Assembly: GCA_031254105.1 (NCBI GenBank)
Contig: JAIRVB010000035.1
Coordinates: 62,001 to 126,000 of the forward strand
Source of the DNA: Chitinispirillales bacterium
GTDB lineage: Bacteria; Fibrobacterota; Chitinivibrionia; Chitinivibrionales; Chitinispirillaceae
Direction of reading: 5' to 3'
Length of the DNA: 64,000 nt
This document shows, piece by piece, positions 36,011 through 44,456 of this stretch. The position numbers were made by a program, and so were the translations under genes. Position 1 is the stretch's first letter; the number at the start of each line of letters is the position of its first letter. The notes beneath the pieces are model-generated. The model saw only the letters and a program-made list of their open reading frames with translations. It was not told the DNA's origin and ran no database searches.

Positions 36011-36374
36011 TCTGCTGCCGCTGAAACTGAATGATTTGCGTTCCCTGATACGCTCAAATCGTGATTTCCGGTTAATAATGATTTATTCTCCAGTTTTCAG
36101 TTTTCAGTTACCAGTTATGAGAAAGATCAAAAAGATATTTCTCTTGAACTGATAACTGGAAACTAAATTGCAAATATCCCGCCCAAAAGACAGCACTTCG
36201 CCTGTCACAGATAAAAATACAATCCGCTGATATTAATCTTCCTGAAAACAAGTTCTGATTTTGCTTTCATGCCGTTAAAAACTATACTATATTTTCTATT
36301 CACTGAAATTTTGAACAAAAAGTTTATCCGAGTTCTTAGCTTTGAGTTCTGAGTTCTAATCCAGCGAGGTACAG
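36011..36374. repeat. Intergenic iterated repeats (CAGTTTTCAGTTACCAGT type)
   Basis: 36088-36165 contains CAGTTTTCAGTTTTCAGTTA and, inverted further on, GAACTGATAACTGGAAACT. 36336-36358 has GAGTTCTTAGC/GAGTTCTGAGTTCT. These low-complexity iterated 7-mers recur at 31.86 and 38.45 kb. No gene in the gap. Confidence 0.55.
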
Positions 36375-36872
36375 ATGAAACGATCATTACTGATTTTTAC
36401 GGTGCTGCCCTTCATTGTGGGATGCGCGGCATCCGTACACTCTTCCTCCAACAAGGCTGTTGAGTCAAAAGAACCGCCTGTTACTGTGGAAGCGCAAATT
36501 AAAGAATATTCCAGCGCTACCAAAAGTACGCTTACGTTTCTTGATACCCTCAACCGCGGTAAAGAGGTCTCTCTTTCCGCAGATGATTTGCCTGCGCTGA
36601 ATGTTGCCGTCAAGGCGGTTCAGCAGGAAAAAAATGTTGAAGTCAATGAACCGCGCTTTCGCATTCAGATTCTTGCCTCCGGCCAGATTGATGTTGTACG
36701 GCAGGAAAAAAAGAGTGTGGAAACAGCTACCGGACTGCCGGCTTTTATGTCCTCCGAACAATCACTCTTTAAATTGTATGTAGGCGAATTTCAAACAAGA
36801 GCTGAGGCTGAAGCCGTACTCCCCGACATAAAGAAGAAGGGGTATCGGGATGCGTGGATAGTGAGGAAGTAG
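36375..36872 (+). CDS. Lipoprotein with C-terminal SPOR domain
   Basis: 165 aa. Lipobox VGC with lipidated Cys17, then a Ser/Glu/Lys linker. Residues ~92-163 are a SPOR domain (FRIQILASGQIDVVRQEKKS; LYVGEFQTRAEAEAVLPDIKKKGYRDAWIV) that binds denuded peptidoglycan glycan strands at division septa. Likely an outer-membrane lipoprotein with a cell-wall or division role. Monocistronic; GAGGTACAG precedes the ATG. Confidence 0.85.
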   Translation: MKRSLLIFTVLPFIVGCAASVHSSSNKAVESKEPPVTVEAQIKEYSSATKSTLTFLDTLNRGKEVSLSADDLPALNVAVKAVQQEKNVEVNEPRFRIQILASGQIDVVRQEKKSVETATGLPAFMSSEQSLFKLYVGEFQTRAEAEAVLPDIKKKGYRDAWIVRK

Positions 36873-37082
36873 GGAATTCCCTGTTTCCGGTTTTTAGTTA
36901 AAAACAAAAACCTCCTTAATCGAATCCGGCAAGTGTTGGTTTAGCGAGCGCATGTTAAAGATGGATGCCCTGCGAAAACTTTTCAAACGCGGTTAAATCG
37001 CTTACCGGTGCGGAAGTTGAGGCTGCAAACGCAACGAAGCAAGGCATGTTGAAAGAACATTTCAGCAGGCCTTGCACATAAG

Positions 37083-37436
37083 TTATAATTCGATCCACAT
37101 CTTTCCAATTAGTGTGCTATCGTTGCAACCGGCAAGATATCTCTGAATGAGCTTTACATCATCGTCATCTATTGCTTTATCTCCGTTAACATCTGAGTTT
37201 TTTAGAGCGGCAAAACTTAAAGTAATCACCCCCGCTAAAGCCTTTTGGACAGTTATAACATCCATCATAGTTATTTGTCCATCTAAATCAGCGTCTCCAT
37301 AATACCGCATAGTAGCTTCTTCTTCAGGTAAAACCTCTTCGATCTCCACAGCATTTACCATACTTGCCGCTACTATGGCAATAGTAAAAAATACCGCTGT
37401 AAAACATACTGATATTTTGACAATCTTATTCTTCAT
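37083..37436 (-). CDS. Secreted stand-alone dockerin protein
   Basis: 117 aa. Signal peptide (residues 1-29, ending MVNA), an acidic spacer (EIEEVLPEEEAT), then a type I dockerin at ~46-104. The two Ca-binding F-hand halves are GDADLDGQITMMDVITVQKAL and SDVNGDKAIDDDDVKLIQRYL, with the Asp ladder intact in both. There is no catalytic or binding module attached, and no cohesin gene is in the window. Dockerins normally plug enzymes into cellulosome scaffolds; a free one is unusual, and Fibrobacterota are not known for cellulosomes. GGAG seven bases before ATG. Preceded by a duplicated leader segment. Confidence 0.85.
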   Translation of the reverse strand: MKNKIVKISVCFTAVFFTIAIVAASMVNAVEIEEVLPEEEATMRYYGDADLDGQITMMDVITVQKALAGVITLSFAALKNSDVNGDKAIDDDDVKLIQRYLAGCNDSTLIGKMWIEL

Positions 37437-37672
37437 TTTGATCTCCTATCTTTTCATTTTTTGATTTAACATGATACTTTTAATTAAAAATCAGTTACTT
37501 TAAGATCTCATTAAATTTTTCAGCCTTGCTGGATTACCTTTGCAATTATGCAAAATAAATCAGTCCTTCCGTTTTTTGATTTTTCTCCTTTCATTTTTGG
37601 GTTAAACATAATAATTCTTACTTAACCACCATCATTAGGTTTTTCAACTTTGTGGGATTATCTTAATAGTTA
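37437..37672 (-). repeat. Diverged tandem duplication upstream of the dockerin gene
   Basis: Segments ~37460-37555 and ~37590-37672 align with gaps: on the coding strand GGTAATCCAGCAAGGCTGAA versus GATAATCCCACAAAGTTGAA, and ATGTTAAATCAAAAAATGAA versus ATGTTTAACCCAAAAATGAA. Each segment ends with a purine-rich GGAG-type site, so the real start region has a decayed twin upstream. Could be a tandem structured leader or the remnant of a duplicated gene start. Confidence 0.55.
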
Positions 37673-37677
37673 TAATA

Positions 37678-37787
37678 ATTCAACTTCAAAATAGATGTCC
37701 GAATGCAGAAATAAAAGATCAGATCACCTCATTTCTGCATTCTGCATTATTATTTTTGCATTAGTAAAATTCTTTTTCAAGTTGAAT
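37678..37787 (-). mobile_element. MITE-like element, family 1, copy B (inverted)
   Basis: Same element as at 26472-26580 in opposite orientation, with ATTCAACTTCAAAA and TTTTTCAAGTTGAAT ends. One hairpin arm has diverged (extra TTATTATTTTTGCATTAG). Similarity continues a few bases beyond each end (TATAATA; GACTATATA). Confidence 0.8.
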
Positions 37788-38473
37788 GACTATATATATA
37801 TAATAATTCAGTTCTTCAGTTTGTTTTATAAGATAATATAAAACGCTATCGATGTACAATTTTTTTTAAAAATTATACTTAATAGTTGAGATGAAGATTT
37901 CGTATATGAGTTGAGGTTTTCACCATGAGAGCGCTATTCCCTCTTACATAGTGAAGATTATTAGAGGAAAAGCCGGTTTTGAGTATGTTTACTAACAACG
38001 GTTAGAATTTATAGCAACTAACTTAACATGACATTGACATGTTTTCTGCGTTAAATATTTGCAAGAAATGATATTTTGAGCGGTTTTCGAATCTATAAAC
38101 ATGTCAATACATAATCACATTGCTATAAGTAAAATGGGGGCTGAGAGTTTGGATCTGCCTGGCTTACTAAACAACGGGAAACATTTATTTCGGTCGCAGG
38201 GGTTTTGTCATCATAGGAGAGGAATGAGTTGTATCTTCTATGAAAATGGTATCTGTATTGTTTTATACCGTTAAAGATCAACTGCATTTTTAAGGTTTTT
38301 AAAATATAATGGAGAATTTTCTTTGACAGGCTGTATTCTAACAATCCCATCGCTCATAGCGCTTGGTTTCTTACAACATATTAAAAATATCATAGTCTCT
38401 ATAAGAGAGGCTTGCAAAAACTTAGGATTGTCTCTTTCTAAAACCGGTGACTGACAACTGGAAATTATTACGT
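37788..38473. other. AT-rich region without recognisable gene
   Basis: About 690 bp between the MITE copy and the ispA stop. Short frames only, none with a credible ribosome-binding site. No structured element seen apart from CCGGTGACTGACAACTGG micro-repeat wording near 38445. Confidence 0.5.
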
Positions 38474-39346
38474 TCACGAAATCCTAATTCTGATATACTC
38501 CGCCAGATCCTTAAGAATTTTATTTTTTTCACCTAAAAACTCTATATCTTTCCACGCGTTTTCTATAAGTTCCTGAGCGTAGCGTTTAGACTCTTCCATG
38601 CCGACTATTGAGGGAAATGTTGCTTTACCTTTATCGCGGTCGCTGCCGACATTTTTGCCAAGAGCTTCTGTAGTGCTCTCTTCATCCAGAATGTCATCTA
38701 CCACCTGAAAAGCGAGTCCGACATTGTTGCCGTATGAGGAAAGTTTTTCAAGCGCATCCGGCGGCGCGTTTGCTAAAAGAGCTCCGGCTATGACAGACGC
38801 TCTGATAAGGGCTGCGGTTTTATTGTTGTGGATATACTCAACGGTAGCTCTGTCTACTTTTTTACCCTCTGATTCTATATCTACTACCTGTCCGCCAAGC
38901 ATACCGCCGGTGCCGAGAGCCGCGGCGATTTCAGCGATTATGTCAACACGTTCGATAGATGCCAGAACCTCGAAAGCCATAATGCAAAGGGCGTCTCCGC
39001 CAAGCACAGCAAGAGCTTCGCTGTAAGCTTTGTGCGCCGTAGGCTTACCGCGGCGAAAGTCATCATCATCCATGCAGGGCAGATCATCATGAATAAGTGA
39101 AAACGTGTGAAACATTTCGATTGCCGCCGCGATCTTTAGAATTTTGGGATTGTTAAACTCTCCCCCGCACGCTTCATAGGCGGCTATGACAAGGCATGGC
39201 CGCAACCGTTTACCGCCTGCAAAGCTTGAGTAACGCATTAGCGAATGTATGGAAGCAGGATAAAGCGTATCCGGCGGCAATATCCATTCAAGTGTTTCGT
39301 TAGTCGCGTCGCTTACCTTTTGTATGTAAGCTTTAAGTTCATCCAT
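38474..39346 (-). CDS. ispA: Polyprenyl (farnesyl/geranyl) diphosphate synthase
   Basis: 290 aa from ATG at 39346 (GGAG nine bases upstream, inside xseB); two in-frame ATGs lie further up. Chain-elongating prenyltransferase that builds C15 (possibly C20) diphosphate from IPP and DMAPP. Seen: FAGGKRLRP, first Asp-rich motif DDLPCMDDDDFRRG, second motif FQVVDDILDEES. Small residues before the first motif fit FPP synthase. Overlaps the xseB stop by eight bases (ATGGATGA), the classic xseB-ispA pair. Confidence 0.93.
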   Translation of the reverse strand: MDELKAYIQKVSDATNETLEWILPPDTLYPASIHSLMRYSSFAGGKRLRPCLVIAAYEACGGEFNNPKILKIAAAIEMFHTFSLIHDDLPCMDDDDFRRGKPTAHKAYSEALAVLGGDALCIMAFEVLASIERVDIIAEIAAALGTGGMLGGQVVDIESEGKKVDRATVEYIHNNKTAALIRASVIAGALLANAPPDALEKLSSYGNNVGLAFQVVDDILDEESTTEALGKNVGSDRDKGKATFPSIVGMEESKRYAQELIENAWKDIEFLGEKNKILKDLAEYIRIRIS

Positions 39347-39614
39347 CGCTGTTTTCTCCATCGGTAAACAATTCAATATTTTCGCCTAAAACTTTAATTA
39401 TGAATTCGCCGTCTTCACTTTTTATAAGCTCTTTAAGTTTTCCCTGAGCGTTCTTGAGATGAGTATCGCAAGCGCGCATAAGGCGTATCCCTTCCTCGAA
39501 ACGAAGAAGCGCGTTGTCAAGTGTAAGGTCATCCCTTTCAAGCTGGCTTATTATAACCTCAAGTTCAGAGAGCGCTTCCTCAAAAGCAGGGTCATTTTTT
39601 TTCTTTGCTGGCAT
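39339..39614 (-). CDS. xseB: Exodeoxyribonuclease VII small subunit
   Basis: 91 aa. Typical XseB: FEEALSELEVIISQLERDDL, LDNALLRFEEGIRLMRAC and a coiled-coil, with a slightly long acidic tail. Forms the single-strand exonuclease VII with XseA (not in the window). Translationally coupled to ispA. Confidence 0.93.
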   Translation of the reverse strand: MPAKKKNDPAFEEALSELEVIISQLERDDLTLDNALLRFEEGIRLMRACDTHLKNAQGKLKELIKSEDGEFIIKVLGENIELFTDGENSDG

Positions 39615-40184
39615 AATTATTTAAATATAACTTAAGGTAGTGAGGGAACGTAATAAGTTTCCAGTTTTAATATTGTAAAAGGCAAGAGGAATCTTATGAA
39701 GCTTTGGTTTTTTATGATTCAATTCGTCTCCCTCGGATAGGACTAACAAGAATTTCTTGTGAGTTGCCTCAGAGTCCAATTTGCCATCTTTAAAGATTCC
39801 ATCTATATAAAGTTAAACAAAACTCAAGGGCTTATCCTTATATAACGCACCGTGCATAAGCAAAAGACTGAGGCGGAATAAACATTCCAAAATCAGCCAA
39901 AGGCAACCAAGATACTCTTAACTTTTAATAATAAAGAGCAGCGTGTATTTGATGTTAAGCCCTGTTTGGATGACGCGTTCTGGGCGGCTGTTACGCAATC
40001 CCGCTGCATTTCATGAAGCCAGGATAAATCCTATGCAGTTGAATGACAGGGAGAGATTGAATTTGCCCCTGATGTTTTATACGAAAACAACAAACTCAGT
40101 ACATAATTTTGAAAAATATCTTTTTAATGAAAAGTTATTTGATTTGTCATAATAACCATTCAACGCTTTACATCTCCTTTTTGA
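39615..40184. other. 570-bp gap, possibly decayed coding DNA
   Basis: A 69-codon frame at 39943-40152 (MYLMLSPVWMTRSG; PAAFHEARINPMQLNDRERL) lacks a ribosome-binding site; the EARINPMQLNDRERL part looks protein-like and may be the tail of a lost gene. Nothing else seen. Confidence 0.35.
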
Positions 40185-40715
40185 TCAGCTTTGATCTGAC
40201 TTAAAAGAGTTCGCCGGCTTGAGAACGTTATCGTTAATATACGTTACAAATGTATAAGTTAGATCATTGTAGCTTTTTTCTGATGACCGGCATTGAATTT
40301 TCCAATTGCTCATCTCTTCTATTTTAGGGAAATACCTGTCGGCATCTTGCCGCGTGTTTACTTTCGTTATATACGCAAACTCGCAGTAGTTTATTAATTG
40401 TTCATAAACTGCCTGACCGCCAATTATAAAAATATCTTCGGAAGAAAAACCGCTTACGGCAGACAACAGCTGTTCAACTGAGTTGTAAACCATGGCATTA
40501 TCTATTTGCAAATTGATATTATGAGAGAGTACGATATTAACACGGTTTTTCAATGCTTTTGAGTTCGGCAGCGATTTAAAGGTAGAATGTCCCATAACTA
40601 CTACTTTATTTTGAGTAAGGGTTTTAAAATGCCGCATATCTTCGGGTATTGAAAATAAAAGTTCTCCCCGAAGTCCGATACCCCAGTTATTGCTTACTGC
40701 CGCTATTAAATTCAT
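40185..40715 (-). CDS. folA: Dihydrofolate reductase
   Basis: 176 aa. Reduces dihydrofolate to tetrahydrofolate with NADPH. Seen: LIAAVSNNWGIGLRGELLFSIPEDMRHF (substrate/NADPH loop, catalytic Glu25), KVVVMGHSTFKSLP, NIVLS, FIIGGQAVYEQLI and a C-terminal YTFVTYIN. Starts 11 bases after thyA, forming the folate-cycle pair that regenerates the cofactor consumed by ThyA. Confidence 0.94.
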   Translation of the reverse strand: MNLIAAVSNNWGIGLRGELLFSIPEDMRHFKTLTQNKVVVMGHSTFKSLPNSKALKNRVNIVLSHNINLQIDNAMVYNSVEQLLSAVSGFSSEDIFIIGGQAVYEQLINYCEFAYITKVNTRQDADRYFPKIEEMSNWKIQCRSSEKSYNDLTYTFVTYINDNVLKPANSFKSDQS

Positions 40716-40726
40716 CTGCCCGCGTC

Positions 40727-41557
40727 CTATACCGCAACCGGTATTTTTAAATTGAACGGGTGCGTCTGATAATTTTCCAGTTCAAAATCATCGACAGTAA
40801 ACGAATAGAAATCTTTTACGTTATTGTTGATTTTTAGTACGGGTGCGGGAAATGGAGTTTTTTTTATCAGTTCTTCGACAATTGGTACATGCCGGTCATA
40901 AATATGAGCGTCCGCGATAACGTGTACCAGTTCTCCCGCGCATAAATCACATGACTGCGCAAACATATGCATGAGAACAGCATACTGGCAAACATTCCAA
41001 TTGTTCGCAACTAGAAAATCCTGAGACCGCTGATTCAAAATACCGTTTAACCTGCTGCCGGAAACATTCAGAGTTAAACTGTAAGCGCACGGATACAGAT
41101 TCATCTCATGCAGATCACTGTGAACGTAAATATTGGTTATGATGCGCCTGGAAAAGGGGTCGTTTTTCAGATTAAAAAGAACCCTGTCAACCTGATCAAA
41201 CCATCCTTCCGAATATTTGTGCTTTATACTCAGCTGATACCCGTATGCTTTACCGATGCTCCCCTCGCTGTCTGCCCATGAATCCCAAATATGAGAATCC
41301 AGATCATTGATATTATTTGATTTCCTTTGCCAAATCCAGAGTATTTCATCAATACATTTTCTGAATGAAGTTTTTCTTAATGAAAGGGCTGGAAATTCCC
41401 TGGATAAATCGTATCTATTAATGATTCCGAATTTTTTTACCGTATGGGCGGGAGCGCCATCCTCCCATTTGGGTCTTACTTTGCAATCTGTATCCCAAAA
41501 ACCGTCAGACAAAATATCATTACAGTTCTTAATAAAAAGAACATCCGCATAACTCAT
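40727..41557 (-). CDS. thyA: Thymidylate synthase
   Basis: 276 aa. Methylates dUMP using methylene-tetrahydrofolate. Seen: catalytic Cys157 in LYPCAYSLTLNV (the Ala-Tyr form of the PCH loop found in a Gram-positive-like ThyA branch), LNQRSQDFLVANNWNV with the dUMP-phosphate Arg, and HIYDRHVP. ALSLRKTSFRKCIDEILW is the dUMP-binding N-terminal motif. Operon with folA. Confidence 0.94.
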   Translation of the reverse strand: MSYADVLFIKNCNDILSDGFWDTDCKVRPKWEDGAPAHTVKKFGIINRYDLSREFPALSLRKTSFRKCIDEILWIWQRKSNNINDLDSHIWDSWADSEGSIGKAYGYQLSIKHKYSEGWFDQVDRVLFNLKNDPFSRRIITNIYVHSDLHEMNLYPCAYSLTLNVSGSRLNGILNQRSQDFLVANNWNVCQYAVLMHMFAQSCDLCAGELVHVIADAHIYDRHVPIVEELIKKTPFPAPVLKINNNVKDFYSFTVDDFELENYQTHPFNLKIPVAV

Positions 41558-41645
41558 TGTTTACTCCCTTCTCTGATAATAGTAACATATTTTTATGCGC
41601 AAATCAATCGGAACCGTTCTTTTGGCGGCCGAACTGAAGAGTTTA

Positions 41646-41675
41646 AAAAGAAAAGGAGGGGTTGTACCCCTCCTT
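41646..41675 (-). terminator. Intrinsic terminator after the GH45 gene
   Basis: AAGGAGGGGT (41653-41662) pairs with ACCCCTCCTT (41666-41675) across a 3-base loop. Leftward it is followed by TTTTCTTTT. It lies 30 bp past the GH45 stop. Confidence 0.85.
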
Positions 41676-41705
41676 CTGAGCGTTTAATAAGATCGCGGAT
41701 TAGAA

Positions 41706-44231
41706 TTACAGCACTGTCGCTCTCACTGCGGTCTTCAGGCCTTTTCTGCCCTCAAGCCTCAGGAATATAACACCGCTCTTGAGGTTATTGAACTGCAGAT
41801 CAGTCGTAATTGAGGAGACGGTGCCGCGTTTGATTTCACGGCCCTGAAGGTCGATCAGCTTGTATGATGTGTAGCCGTGGTTTGCCGGCAGAATCGCAGT
41901 GAAGCCCTTGACGCCTGCTCTCATCATAACCTGTGAAACGTTTGCGGTTACGCGGTTTGTGCCGTGCCTGACGGTGGCCAGCGATGCGGGCGCGCCCAAG
42001 ATCAGGAAGTAGTCAACGTTAACGGGCGACTGAAAGTTCAACACAATAGTGTTATTGCCGGCGTTAAACTGCACATCGGCGCTGAGAGTCACGTAAGTAT
42101 AGCCGTCCCAGTCATTCGTATGGCCGGTTATCTCCCCAACGGTCGAGCCGTTTACGACTACATTAAATCTGCTGTTACCCTGATCCCAGTTACTGGCGAT
42201 CTTGAACACCATGGTATGGGCGCTGGAATTTGCGATGCCTACGGTATAAGTAGCGGAGTACCCGTTTTCGATATAACCGATGCACGTTACGCCGTCACTG
42301 TTAGAGTTGGTTTGCATGTTGCTGCCGACTCTGGACTCGTAATCTTCCGCCTCAACCTTTGTGGTATCCGTTCTATCTCCCCCGCCGCCGGATGACAGCT
42401 GGAAGTGCGCCGTTAAACTCACATTGCTGGTAAGACTGTATGAGATACTTGCGTTGTTGGTATTAATGTCCGTCGGCAATGATCCAGATTCCACTGCCCA
42501 ATGGGTAAATGTGTAATCGGTGTTCGCCGTTGCCGTTATTGTCATCCAAGTCCAGGCGTTATGAGTTTGACTGCCAGCAGGATTGTTCGTGCCGTTGACC
42601 GATACGCTGCCGCCTGCCGTAGGATTGCGGCCGACCTGAACCGTGTAGGGGCCGTCGCCGCTGCCGCCGCTCTGCGTGAAGTTCGCCCTGAGATTCACGT
42701 TGCTGTTGAGGGTGAACGTGATGGTTGCGCTCGTATTGGTGATGCCCGCCGGTAATGATCCCGACGCTGCCGTCCAGTTGGCGAATGTGTAGCCTTCGCC
42801 GGCCGTTGCCGTCATAGTAACAGATGTCCCCTCGTTAAAGGACAGCGCACTTGCCGGATTAGCCGTACCGTTGACCGATACGCTGCCGCCTGCCGTCGGG
42901 TTGCGGCTTGCCTGAACCGTGTAAGTAGTCGGGGTCACGGTAGTCTGCTGGAAATTAGCTACGATGTTCACGTTGCTGTTGAGGGTAAACGTGATATTCG
43001 AATTAGTCGCGGTTATACCTGCCGGCAGCGATGTTCCGCTCTGCGCCGTCCAGTTTGTGAACGTGTAACCGGCGCTCGCAGTCGCCGTTAAGGCAACGGG
43101 CGTCCCTGCGTTGTGTGTTTGACTGCCTGTTGGATTATTAATAGGGTTGCCGCCGCCAATACTCATAGAGACATTACCGCCGGCTGTCGGGCTGCGGCCG
43201 ACCTGTATTGTGTGAGTCGCAACGGTCTGAGTAAAATTAGCCTGCAGAGTAAGGTTGCTGCTTGGCATGCTAAACGATATGGAGGCGCTAGTCGCTGTTA
43301 CGCCGGATGGCATTGATCCTGATGTTGCCGTCCAGTTCGAGAACGTATAACCGGTAGATGCTGTGGCAGCCACTGCGACAGATGTACCGGATGCAAAAGT
43401 TCTGGGCGATGTATACGCCGTATTGCCAACCGTTACCGAGCCGACGTTGTTCGGGTTTCTGTTGACAGTCAGCGTATAGTTAGTTGGAGTCGTACCTCCA
43501 CCTCCCCCAGCCGTAGTGATCGTGCCGTTGTATCTTCCGCTCAACTCCGCCGGGCAGTTAACCGAAGTATAAGTAATGTTAGGGTTATCGGCCATTTTGA
43601 ACCAGTCTATAAACCAGTAACAACCGGCTTTCATGTCCGCAAGCGCAGCTGTGCCGAAATTATTATCGCACATTTGTCTGATGCAAGACTCATTGGCGCC
43701 GCATGTTTGCCTGAAGCCTCCATACTGCGCGCCTAAGTTAGGATTGCTTACGCCATTCTGTTGAAGCTGTTGTGTAAGGGAGTTGTATATGCCTACACCG
43801 CCGCCAGGAATCATAAGGTCAAACTGGGTTTGGCCTACATCGCCGCCTATGTTGCTAACCATAACTACCATTTTTTTCCCGCTGATGGCCGTATTGGTAA
43901 ATGTCAGCTCAAAACACTTACCGCAGTCGCCGTTTGTGTGAGAAGCGGCAAATCCGTAGGCAAGATTATCATTTACCGCCCACGGAACCTGATACATGCA
44001 GGTGTAAGCCGGCCCGCCGGGATTTCCGCCGCCGCCGCAAGCGTTCACTATGTCTCTGCCGGACAAATTATTGCCGCGGACATCGCAATCCTTACAAGTG
44101 CCGGCATTAGACCACGCGCAGCTTGGTTTGCAGGAATCCCAATAACGGGTAGTTCTTCCGCTTTGCTGTGCGGACACACCGGCGGCAAAGAATACAGTAA
44201 ACAGTGTAATAATGAAGAGTATTTTCTTCAT
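41706..44231 (-). CDS. Secreted GH45 endoglucanase with four B-repeats, CBM6 and sorting-type tail
   Basis: 841 aa from ATG at 44231 (GGAGAGG eight bases upstream). Order: signal peptide 1-21; GH45 ~26-235 (RYWDSCKPSCAW with nucleophile Asp32; QFDLMIPGGGVGIY with general acid Asp138; many Cys); four InlB-type B-repeats ~252-612, each with GYTFxxW and SNVNLxANF; CBM6 ~624-748 (VEAEDYE start, NVDYFLIL end); C-terminal sorting-type domain ~760-841 (YKLIDLQGREIKRG; GVIFLRLEG). One GH45 Cys, normally the second of the pair in YWDCC, is Ser. Inverting beta-1,4-endoglucanase acting outside the cell, with cellulose or xylan binding through CBM6. A decayed paralogue lies just upstream. Confidence 0.93.
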   Translation of the reverse strand: MKKILFIITLFTVFFAAGVSAQQSGRTTRYWDSCKPSCAWSNAGTCKDCDVRGNNLSGRDIVNACGGGGNPGGPAYTCMYQVPWAVNDNLAYGFAASHTNGDCGKCFELTFTNTAISGKKMVVMVSNIGGDVGQTQFDLMIPGGGVGIYNSLTQQLQQNGVSNPNLGAQYGGFRQTCGANESCIRQMCDNNFGTAALADMKAGCYWFIDWFKMADNPNITYTSVNCPAELSGRYNGTITTAGGGGGTTPTNYTLTVNRNPNNVGSVTVGNTAYTSPRTFASGTSVAVAATASTGYTFSNWTATSGSMPSGVTATSASISFSMPSSNLTLQANFTQTVATHTIQVGRSPTAGGNVSMSIGGGNPINNPTGSQTHNAGTPVALTATASAGYTFTNWTAQSGTSLPAGITATNSNITFTLNSNVNIVANFQQTTVTPTTYTVQASRNPTAGGSVSVNGTANPASALSFNEGTSVTMTATAGEGYTFANWTAASGSLPAGITNTSATITFTLNSNVNLRANFTQSGGSGDGPYTVQVGRNPTAGGSVSVNGTNNPAGSQTHNAWTWMTITATANTDYTFTHWAVESGSLPTDINTNNASISYSLTSNVSLTAHFQLSSGGGGDRTDTTKVEAEDYESRVGSNMQTNSNSDGVTCIGYIENGYSATYTVGIANSSAHTMVFKIASNWDQGNSRFNVVVNGSTVGEITGHTNDWDGYTYVTLSADVQFNAGNNTIVLNFQSPVNVDYFLILGAPASLATVRHGTNRVTANVSQVMMRAGVKGFTAILPANHGYTSYKLIDLQGREIKRGTVSSITTDLQFNNLKSGVIFLRLEGRKGLKTAVRATVL

Positions 44232-44320
44232 CACGCCCTCTCCTTCTGTAGTGTTTTAAAAAATATTTTAGATAGTTATCTGTATTTTATCCGAAGATGC
44301 TGTTAAACATCGTTAATTCA

Positions 44321-44361
44321 ATATAAACTGGGACAGCCAGATGTGCGTATATTTTTTTAAC
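44321..44361 (-). promoter_or_regulatory. Upstream element conserved with the GH45 pseudogene
   Basis: ATATAAACTGGGACAGCCAG and TGCGTATATTTTTTTAAC match 45293-45332 (ATATAAACTTGGACAGGCAG; TGCGTATATTTTTTTAC) at nearly every base. The rest of the two upstream regions has diverged, which suggests selection on a shared promoter or operator, about 90 bp before the start codon. Confidence 0.6.
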
Positions 44362-44456
44362 AAATTTGTGTAGGACCACATCCCACCCAAAAAACAGGGG
44401 TGCTACAACGGATCATCATTTCATCCATTTTGCACGGGCACCCGCCCTGTCTTGCA

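Noticed and set aside
39943-40152. 69-codon rightward frame between xseB and folA
   Set aside because: No ribosome-binding site, no family recognised; mentioned only as possible remnant.
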